Below the pieces are notes generated by a model. That model was not told the origin of the DNA, did no database searches, and saw only the letters and a program-made list of their open reading frames with translations. The position numbers were made by a program, and so were the translations under genes. Positions 1 to 5,260 of a DNA stretch of 7,092 nt are shown one piece after another. Position 1 is the stretch's first letter, and every line of letters starts with the position of its first letter. Source of the stretch: Euryarchaeota archaeon UBA346. Lineage in GTDB: Archaea; Thermoplasmatota; E2; DHVEG-1. The stretch lies in contig DAJP01000074.1 of NCBI GenBank assembly GCA_002496355.1, positions 1 to 7,092 of the forward strand. Direction: 5' to 3'.

Positions 1-323
1 TTTCCAAAGAACTCTGCCTCCGGTAACAACCCAAGTTTATCTTGCATCTGAACGTCAATCCCTTCTTGTAAGGGTGCGATACAGGTCCGTACATTAGGAA
101 CACCGTTGACCCGCATCAGGCAGGAGGAGCATTTCCCGATACCACAAAAAAAACCACGAGGACTATCATATTTTAAGCTCTTCGTTAAGGTCCGAACCCC
201 TGCTGCGTGGAGTGCAGAAGCGATAGTGTCTCCTTCTTCACCGACGATCCTTTTTTTTTGAAAGTAAAATGGGAGTTCCTTTCGTTTCTTAAAATCAATA
301 ATCGGATGGGACCGTATGCGCAC
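1..323 (-). CDS. [2Fe-2S] ferredoxin-domain protein, probable N-terminus of an FAD-dependent oxidoreductase (3' end outside window)
   Basis: The 107 visible residues form a plant-type-like [2Fe-2S] domain of the kind found at the N-terminus of sarcosine oxidase alpha and in HcnA-like proteins (Fer2_4 type). The cluster ligands are Cys60, Cys65, Cys68 and Cys81, spaced C-x4-C-x2-C-x12-C, within the family-like stretches PRGFFCGIGKCSSC and NGVPNVRTC. The N-terminus (RSHPIIDFKKRKELPFYF) is also family-like. The start is GTG at 323, chosen because AGGGGG lies 6 nt upstream and no in-frame ATG precedes it; the frame is open back to a TAG further upstream. The frame stays open to the window edge past the end of the domain, which suggests a fusion to a flavin and NAD(P)-binding oxidoreductase; this is inferred. 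The electron donor and substrate cannot be told. It lies 62 nt after nusA on the same strand, and its biochemical role is unrelated to the genes before it. Confidence 0.85.
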   Translation of the reverse strand, partial: MRIRSHPIIDFKKRKELPFYFQKKRIVGEEGDTIASALHAAGVRTLTKSLKYDSPRGFFCGIGKCSSCLMRVNGVPNVRTCIAPLQEGIDVQMQDKLGLLPEAEFFG

Positions 324-329
324 GCTGTG

Positions 330-335
330 CCCCCT
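330..335 (-). promoter_or_regulatory. Ribosome binding site for the [2Fe-2S] gene
   Basis: The minus strand reads AGGGGG, followed by six bases (CACAGC) and then GTG. This placement decides the GTG at 323 as the start. The match to the archaeal anti-Shine-Dalgarno core is good but not perfect. Confidence 0.55.
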
Positions 336-381
336 ATCAAGCTGCAATATTCTACTTGTTATGTATTTCTAAGGAATGAAA

Positions 382-390
382 TATTTTAAA
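382..390 (-). promoter_or_regulatory. Possible TATA box for the [2Fe-2S] gene
   Basis: The minus strand reads TTTAAAATA across the stop codon of nusA, resembling the archaeal TATA consensus. A start of transcription about 25 nt downstream would fall near position 357-362, leaving a leader of about 35 nt that contains the ribosome binding site. No clear purine-rich BRE precedes it, and the spacer is AT-rich in general, so the match could be chance. The spacer has no T-run of five or more on the transcribed sense strand, so I see no clear terminator for the upstream operon, and read-through is possible. Confidence 0.3.
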
Positions 391-811
391 TAATCTGGAC
401 ATCTTTGATGTGATGATGGCGCTGAGCCATTTTACGAATCATGTTGATGTTTCGTCCACCTTTGCCGATGAGCTTTGATTTATCTCGTGGGTTAACCTCT
501 ACTCGAGCGACACTAACCCCGTCGTTTTCATCAAAGGTTACCTTCGTGACATTATAGGGTTTACAGAGATTCTCGACAAACCTTGTTTTATCCTCGTCGA
601 ACTCTACAAATTTCACGATTTTCTTAAAAAGCATCCGTAGTTTTTCAAGATTCTTTGCTTTGCTTCCAATCGCAATTCCAAGATGTCCTTTCTCGACGAT
701 GAATATTACCCTGTCGTCTTCGACGACACAGTCTCTGATGCTAGCACCAGAATATTTAGAGGCAAGGTTGATGTACTGGACTGTCTCGTTCGATAGAGTT
801 ATCTCTGCCAT
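386..811 (-). CDS. nusA: Transcription elongation/termination factor NusA, archaeal type (two KH domains)
   Basis: This 141-residue protein matches the short archaeal NusA: two KH RNA-binding domains without the RNAP-binding N-terminal and S1 domains of bacterial NusA. KH1 carries the loop at residues 48-52 (IGSKA, degenerate) and KH2 carries a canonical IGKGG loop at residues 115-119, followed by NINMIRKM. It is thought to bind nascent RNA during elongation or termination. The chosen start is ATG at 811, beginning MAEITLSNETVQYI, which is where family-like sequence begins. The frame is open for 31 more codons upstream to an ATG at 904, but that stretch lies inside rpl30e and looks like out-of-frame translation. 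The start is 5 nt after the rpl30e stop. A purine stretch (AAAGGAAATAAAGAGA) precedes it, with the GGA core rather far from the ATG. It ends with TAA and appears to be the last gene of the RNA polymerase operon. Confidence 0.95.
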   Translation of the reverse strand: MAEITLSNETVQYINLASKYSGASIRDCVVEDDRVIFIVEKGHLGIAIGSKAKNLEKLRMLFKKIVKFVEFDEDKTRFVENLCKPYNVTKVTFDENDGVSVARVEVNPRDKSKLIGKGGRNINMIRKMAQRHHHIKDVQII

Positions 812-816
812 TCTCT

Positions 817-1119
817 TTATTTCCTTTTTTTGACAAGCTGCAAGATGTTGGATTCCCCTTCTTCCAGGACTGCGAAGCAGGAAACTGCATAGTTCTTCCC
901 ACAAGTATATCCGAGCTCGACACCAGTAAATGTATAAGTAAACAATGGTACTTTTTTGTCATTGGCCAGGGTTGTAATGGTTTTAGCTGACGGGCAGTTG
1001 TTTGCCATGACCACGAGTTTTGCTGTCCCTTTCTGAATCGCGGATTTCGTCTGTTTTTCACCAAGTATTATTGTGCCTTTCTTTGATACATCTTTTAATG
1101 CTTTATTTACGTCTACCAT
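817..1119 (-). CDS. rpl30e: Large-subunit ribosomal protein L30e
   Basis: This 100-residue protein is L30e of the archaeal/eukaryotic L7Ae-L30e superfamily, an rRNA-binding component of the 50S subunit. Family-like segments include the N-terminal helix (VNKALKDVSKKG), GEKQTKSAIQKGTAKLVVMA, the NNCPS segment at residues 40-44, and GVELGYTCGK followed by a hydrophobic strand and acidic turn (AVLEEGES). Length is normal. Its ATG directly abuts the rpoA2 stop (TAAATG), indicating translational coupling; a weak AAGGG sits 7 nt upstream inside the end of rpoA2. The position between rpoA2 and nusA is the classical archaeal arrangement and supports the assignment. Confidence 0.95.
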   Translation of the reverse strand: MVDVNKALKDVSKKGTIILGEKQTKSAIQKGTAKLVVMANNCPSAKTITTLANDKKVPLFTYTFTGVELGYTCGKNYAVSCFAVLEEGESNILQLVKKRK

Positions 1120-2577
1120 TTATTTTCCCTTCTGTTTTGGTTTTTTTGGATTCATCACTAGTTCAATCGCACCTGTCCCAAGGTTCACCGGCTGTCCGAC
1201 GATGATGTTCTCTGCAACACCGTTTAGCTCATCAGATTCACCTCGTTGGCTGGCAAGCAGGAGATGATTGACGGTGATCTCAAACGCCGCTCGTGACAGA
1301 ACAGAGCTTTTCTCACCGCTGACACCATGACGTCCGATTGCCCGGACGGTCCCATCAGCGGTCATTACATCGGCGACAAGCATGATATGTCTCATATCGA
1401 CGTTTAATCCTTGTTCTGATAGGGTGGAATATGCCTCTTGGATGATCATGTTACGTGCTGCTTCGATACCGAGTTCCCGGGCAATAGCATGGATATCATT
1501 GGTGGTGGTCCGATAGGGATCAACCCCTTCGATATCAAGCACTTCTTTCAGGTTGCTTCCTTCGCTGTAAATCACATATCCTTCATTCGGTTCTTTTCTG
1601 ATGATTACTCGTTTGATTCCGTCAATACCTTTGATTTTGAGATTCTTCAACGTCTCATTCGTATTCTGGAGCGCCTTATATCCTGGTTCGTCTAAGGTGA
1701 CTTTTATGTTTTCTTTTTCGATTTTTGCGGATAATTTTCGAACCGATTGAATGCGTTCTAGGAGATCCTCGATAGTAATTCCTTTTTTCTCCATTGTTTT
1801 TTTATTCGGTTTAATGGAGATGAAAATATTGACGAGGTCCATTTCGATATCCGCGACATCTGTGAGTCTTGTAATCTCAATTTTGTTGGCGATTTCTTTT
1901 GCCAAATCAGGATTTATCCGGTATTCGTCCCGCAGATAGATGTTCATCATAGGTGTTGAGGGTGTAGAGCGAGCATCGACGATTTCGATTAACCGGGGTA
2001 AACCCAGGGTGACGTTAATTTCCGCGACACCAGCGTAGTGGAATGTTCTCATCGTCATCTGAGTGCCTGGTTCTCCGATGCTTTGTGCACTGATCATGCC
2101 GCATGCTTCGGTCGGGTCAATAAGGTTTTTTGTGTACTCTTCCAGAGCTTTTTCAATGATGTTTTTTATTTTTGCTTCAATTTTTTTATCGCGTGCCGCA
2201 CGTTCGATTATACCATCTATGATAGAAATGGGGAGGTACTTATTTTTCATGATTTTGTTTATCTCTGTTCGAATCGTCTTGTATTCCTTCGGTTCTTCTT
2301 CTTTTTTTGTTGGTGGTGGGACAAATGTTCGTTCCGGTTCTTTTTTCTTCTCTATTTTTTTCTCAACGACAAGTGGTCCCTTTTTCTCTTCGCTTGGTTT
2401 TTTCTTTTTTGTAACGCTTTTTACCTCTTTTCCTTTTTTCATTGGTGAGGGTTTACTTTTTGACTCTGTTTTCACTGCTGGTTTTTTTGTTTTACTGGAG
2501 ATACTTTTTTGAACAACGGGTTTTTTCTTCTCGGTTTTTTTAGGAGTGATTTTCTTTTTTGGAACGGTCTTTGCCAT
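1120..2577 (-). CDS. rpoA2: DNA-directed RNA polymerase subunit A'' with a long Lys/Pro-rich N-terminal extension
   Basis: The product is the C-terminal part of the split largest RNAP subunit. The conserved body starts near residue 99 (YKTIRTEINKIM). It includes the trigger-loop region at about residues 160-203 (GMISAQSIGEPGTQMTMRTF, then HYAGVAEINVTLGLPRLIEI), and the C-terminal catalytic-core elements MLVADVMTADGTVRAIGRHG (399-418) and SSVLSRAAFE (424-433). At 485 residues it is about 90-100 longer than usual for A'' (around 390). The excess is a low-complexity tail at residues 1-98, with a further short basic C-terminus (NPKKPKQKGK). The ATG at 2577 is supported by a strong GGAGG nine bases upstream and by its 4-nt distance from the rpoA1 stop; no equally good internal start is seen at the beginning of the conserved body. 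Stop TAA abuts the rpl30e ATG. Assignment is secure; the role of the tail is unknown. Confidence 0.97.
   Translation of the reverse strand: MAKTVPKKKITPKKTEKKKPVVQKSISSKTKKPAVKTESKSKPSPMKKGKEVKSVTKKKKPSEEKKGPLVVEKKIEKKKEPERTFVPPPTKKEEEPKEYKTIRTEINKIMKNKYLPISIIDGIIERAARDKKIEAKIKNIIEKALEEYTKNLIDPTEACGMISAQSIGEPGTQMTMRTFHYAGVAEINVTLGLPRLIEIVDARSTPSTPMMNIYLRDEYRINPDLAKEIANKIEITRLTDVADIEMDLVNIFISIKPNKKTMEKKGITIEDLLERIQSVRKLSAKIEKENIKVTLDEPGYKALQNTNETLKNLKIKGIDGIKRVIIRKEPNEGYVIYSEGSNLKEVLDIEGVDPYRTTTNDIHAIARELGIEAARNMIIQEAYSTLSEQGLNVDMRHIMLVADVMTADGTVRAIGRHGVSGEKSSVLSRAAFEITVNHLLLASQRGESDELNGVAENIIVGQPVNLGTGAIELVMNPKKPKQKGK
2284..2577 (-). other. Low-complexity Lys/Pro-rich tail of subunit A''
   Basis: These bases encode residues 1-98 of A''. 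The first 100 residues contain 35 lysines and 13 prolines, with Glu, Ser and Thr making up much of the rest; Cys and Trp are absent and there is a single Phe. The first 60 residues are strongly basic and hold TPKK (11-14) and SPMKK (44-48), similar to the S/T-P-K-K motifs of histone H1 tails. Residues 62-98 mix Lys with Glu, and PPP occurs at 87-89. The segment is predicted to be disordered. The coding DNA has many short A-runs (T-runs on the plus strand), which also produce long Phe-rich antisense reading frames without meaning. Confidence 0.85.
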
Positions 2578-2581
2578 GTGC

Positions 2582-5248
2582 TTATCCCTCCTGTTTCACA
2601 TCATAGATAATACGATCGAGATCCACTGCCTTGCCGGTCGTGCTTCTTGTGGGGTCAACACCATCATCTCCATACATGAATTGGATGATCTCCCCACCGG
2701 TATGACGGACTGTTCCGTCGCTTTCTACTTTCAGGTCTTCAAGAGCGTTGACAAGACGACGCTGCATATATCCTGAACGTGAAGTACGTACTGCAGTATC
2801 CACAAGTCCTTCTCGTCCTCCCATCGAATGGAAGAAATACTCTGTCGGGTTCAGACCGCTTTTGTAACTGTTCGCAACAAAACCTTTTGCACTCGCACCA
2901 AGATCACCTTTTTTGAAATGAGGCAATGTCCGGTACTTATACCCTCTGGAGATGCGTTCACCTCGGACCGCCTGCTGTCCGACACACCCAGACATTTGTG
3001 AGAGGTTCAGCATCGAACCACGAGCTCCTGATTTCGCCATGATGACCGCACTGTTGTTCAACCCGAGGTATTTACTGGCGATTTCACCAGCCATGTCTCT
3101 TGCCCGACCGGTGACTCGCATGATCTCCATCTCAAGGGTCTCCTCCAGACTCCGACCCGGGAGGGATTCTAGTTCACCATGTTCATAGGCGGTGACAAGG
3201 GTATTAATCTTATTCTGTGCCTTCTGCAATCCTTCTCCGATCTGTCGTTTCGCCTCGTTTGGGATATCCTCATCATCGATGCTGGTCGTAAACCCTATCA
3301 CGGTCACGACCGCAATCCCGAGTCGTGTGACATCATCGATAAATATCCTGCCAGCGGCAGTCCCATGATCTCTGATGATGCGTTCGACGATTCTTCCTTT
3401 GAAAGACCCAATGCTGTTTTCATCGACGATCCCTTGTTTCAGTTTGCCGTTTTTCACAACCACATAGGCGCCATTAGGGCAGTTCGCAGCTTCGCAGACT
3501 TCACAATGAAAACACGCTTTTGCTTTATACTCAATGCTGAGGTCCTTTGGGAGAAGAACACTGAAGATGTCTTTTCCATAAATGAAGCTCTCACCGTTTT
3601 CCTCATGGATCTCAGGGAATTTCCCTTTATATTTGAAGGTAGCAAGTATCTCTGATGTTTTTTCCTTTGAAAAGGTTTTATCCTTGTATGTAAGGAGGAA
3701 ACAACCTGAGATGTGGTCATGTAACCCACCGATGATAACCCCACCGAAACGTGGGGACATGAGGTTCTCTTGTACCTTCATGAGTATCTCCGCTTCAGCT
3801 TTCGCTTCTTCACCTTGCAGGAGATGCAGGTTCATCTCATCACCATCAAAATCAGCGTTATAGGGGGGGCAGACGGAGAGGTTAAAACGGAATGATCGGT
3901 TCGGCATGACCTTGATCCGATGTGCCATCATGGACATCCGATGTAACGATGGCTGACGGTTAAACAACGCGATATCTCCATCCATGAGTTGTCGCTCGAT
4001 GATAAATCCAAGCTCGAGTTTCTCTGCGATGTCATCTGCGTTCTTCTCAGTCACTTTCATTCGTTGTTCGACACCTTCACGGAATCGTTTTACGTAATTC
4101 ACGCGAGGTCGATAGTTATCCCCTGGTTTCTCAACTGCAGCTGTTTGTTTAATCAGGTTCTTACACCATTCCAGGTTCTGGGTTGTGACGCGAACTGGTA
4201 ATGTGAGCTCTCGTGCGATTTCTTTGGGAACACCAATCTCATTGATGCTGAGATTTGGATCCGGTGAAATGACGGTTCTTGCGGAGAAATTCACTCTTTT
4301 TCCAGATAGATTGCTACGGAACCTCCCTTCTTTTCCTTTCAATCGTTGCGCGAGTGTTTTCAGAGGTCTACCTGATCGGTGTCGCGCGGGTGGGATCCCG
4401 GAGGTTTGGTTATCCAGATATGTGGTGACATGATATTGCAAAAGCTCCCAGAGGTCTTCGACGATTAACTGAGGCGCCCCCGCATCACGGTTCTCCTGTA
4501 ACCGTTGATTGATCCTGATGACATCAACGAGTTTATGCGTCAGGTCATCTTCTGATCGTTCACCAGACTCAAGGGTCACCGACGGTCGTACAGTAACCGG
4601 AGGTACTGGTAACACGGTCAGCACCATCCATTCTGGTCGTGCAGATTTCACATTGATATCTAGTAATGGTAGATCCTCATCAGGGATTTTCTCAAGCCAT
4701 TCACGGATCTCCGTTGGAGTCAGTTTCTTGCCGTTTTCCCGAAATGAGGTTGGTTTATCCAAATCGATTTTACCACTCTGAGTACCACATCGTGGACATC
4801 CTTCTGTTTTTACCGCACTACTGATGATTGTCTTAAATATATAGGCGTTATCACGTCCCTCGTTATTGTTCTTTATAATGGTCTTACGGTGCTCCTCCAG
4901 CTCTTTATCGGTAAGGAGGATCCGACCGCATTTCCGACAAGTCGCCCGGAGAGAGTTCCTGATTGTCTTGACGAATCCGACATGGATGACAGGCATCGCA
5001 AGATCGATATGACCAAAATGCCCTGGGCATTTGTCCTTCCCGACTTTTAATCCGCAGGTCTTGCATCGTAAACCAGGTTCAATGACACTTAAGCGTTGAT
5101 CCATTAATCCCATGGTGATTGGGAATCCATCATCATCATAGGTATCAGCGGTGATAACCTTCGTCGCGCTCATCTTACGTATTTCGTTTGGTGACAGTAC
5201 TGAAAACTCAAGCGCCCCAATTTTTTTTGTGATGTTTCGTCCAGCCAT
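2582..5248 (-). CDS. rpoA1: DNA-directed RNA polymerase subunit A'
   Basis: This 888-residue protein is the N-terminal part of the split largest RNAP subunit and carries the active-site aspartates in NADFDGDEMN (464-473), which bind the catalytic Mg. In order it shows the clamp-head zinc site (Cys62, Cys65, Cys74, His77 with CPGHFGHIDLA), a second zinc site (Cys104, Cys107, Cys151, Cys154), the RFRSNLSGKRVNFSARTVIS segment (309-328), the FNRQPSLHRMSMM segment (429-441), the active-site loop, GARGSMLNLSQMSGCVGQQ (741-759), and the bridge-helix region around MGGREGLVDTAVRTSRSGYM (809-828). Length is normal for A'. An additional four-cysteine cluster is present at 579-590. It starts with ATG 11 nt after the rpoB stop with GGAGGT six bases upstream, and ends with TAA 4 nt before rpoA2. 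The C-terminus (GVDPTRSTTGKAVDLDRIIY) is the usual A' end, so the split point is the normal archaeal one. Confidence 0.98.
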   Translation of the reverse strand: MAGRNITKKIGALEFSVLSPNEIRKMSATKVITADTYDDDGFPITMGLMDQRLSVIEPGLRCKTCGLKVGKDKCPGHFGHIDLAMPVIHVGFVKTIRNSLRATCRKCGRILLTDKELEEHRKTIIKNNNEGRDNAYIFKTIISSAVKTEGCPRCGTQSGKIDLDKPTSFRENGKKLTPTEIREWLEKIPDEDLPLLDINVKSARPEWMVLTVLPVPPVTVRPSVTLESGERSEDDLTHKLVDVIRINQRLQENRDAGAPQLIVEDLWELLQYHVTTYLDNQTSGIPPARHRSGRPLKTLAQRLKGKEGRFRSNLSGKRVNFSARTVISPDPNLSINEIGVPKEIARELTLPVRVTTQNLEWCKNLIKQTAAVEKPGDNYRPRVNYVKRFREGVEQRMKVTEKNADDIAEKLELGFIIERQLMDGDIALFNRQPSLHRMSMMAHRIKVMPNRSFRFNLSVCPPYNADFDGDEMNLHLLQGEEAKAEAEILMKVQENLMSPRFGGVIIGGLHDHISGCFLLTYKDKTFSKEKTSEILATFKYKGKFPEIHEENGESFIYGKDIFSVLLPKDLSIEYKAKACFHCEVCEAANCPNGAYVVVKNGKLKQGIVDENSIGSFKGRIVERIIRDHGTAAGRIFIDDVTRLGIAVVTVIGFTTSIDDEDIPNEAKRQIGEGLQKAQNKINTLVTAYEHGELESLPGRSLEETLEMEIMRVTGRARDMAGEIASKYLGLNNSAVIMAKSGARGSMLNLSQMSGCVGQQAVRGERISRGYKYRTLPHFKKGDLGASAKGFVANSYKSGLNPTEYFFHSMGGREGLVDTAVRTSRSGYMQRRLVNALEDLKVESDGTVRHTGGEIIQFMYGDDGVDPTRSTTGKAVDLDRIIYDVKQEG
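2587..2591 (-). promoter_or_regulatory. Ribosome binding site for rpoA2, embedded in the end of rpoA1
   Basis: The minus strand reads AGGAGGGATAAGCACATG. The GGAGG core lies in the last two sense codons of rpoA1 (Gln-Glu-Gly-stop) and nine bases before the rpoA2 ATG. It fixes the start upstream of the Lys-rich tail and so shows that the tail is part of the translated protein. Confidence 0.75.
3479..3514 (-). other. Four-cysteine cluster inside subunit A'
   Basis: Residues 579-590 of A' read CFHCEVCEAANC and are followed by Pro591, giving C-x2-C-x2-C-x4-C-P. The spacing resembles a [4Fe-4S] ferredoxin motif (usually C-x2-C-x2-C-x3-C-P) but could also bind zinc. It is followed by the conserved AYVVVKNGKLKQGIVDE strand segment. 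I recall cysteine-bearing insertions near here in some euryarchaeal A' proteins but cannot confirm how widespread they are. Confidence 0.6.
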
Positions 5249-5254
5249 TTTTTA

Positions 5255-5260
5255 ACCTCC
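5255..5260 (-). promoter_or_regulatory. Ribosome binding site for rpoA1, overlapping the rpoB stop codon
   Basis: The minus strand reads TAGGAGGTTAAAAAATG. GGAGGT begins on the last base of the rpoB TAG and lies six bases before the rpoA1 ATG. This is an ideal archaeal Shine-Dalgarno element and suggests termination-reinitiation coupling between rpoB and rpoA1. Confidence 0.8.

Noticed and set aside
320..330. Short inverted repeat GCAC-AGC-GTGC around the GTG start of the [2Fe-2S] gene
   Set aside because: The stem has only four base pairs with a three-base loop and no extension. It could slightly affect initiation but is well within chance expectation.
812..904. Upstream extension of nusA by 31 codons to an ATG at 904
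   Set aside because: The extra segment overlaps rpl30e in another frame and has no family resemblance, while the ATG at 811 begins typical NusA sequence 5 nt after the rpl30e stop.
756..1064. Minus-strand open frame of 102 codons overlapping rpl30e and nusA
   Set aside because: It is an alternative frame of two clearly identified genes and has no family-like features.
2038..2512. Two overlapping plus-strand open frames of 136 and 149 codons, Phe-rich and membrane-protein-like
   Set aside because: They are the antisense of the Lys-rich tail and N-terminal body of rpoA2. AAA-rich codons give TTT on the other strand, which explains the Phe content; no ribosome binding site or family resemblance is seen.
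3179..3655. Plus-strand open frame of 158 codons inside rpoA1
   Set aside because: It lies fully antisense to strongly conserved A' sequence, has no recognisable domain, and its length is expected by chance from the codon bias of the opposite strand.
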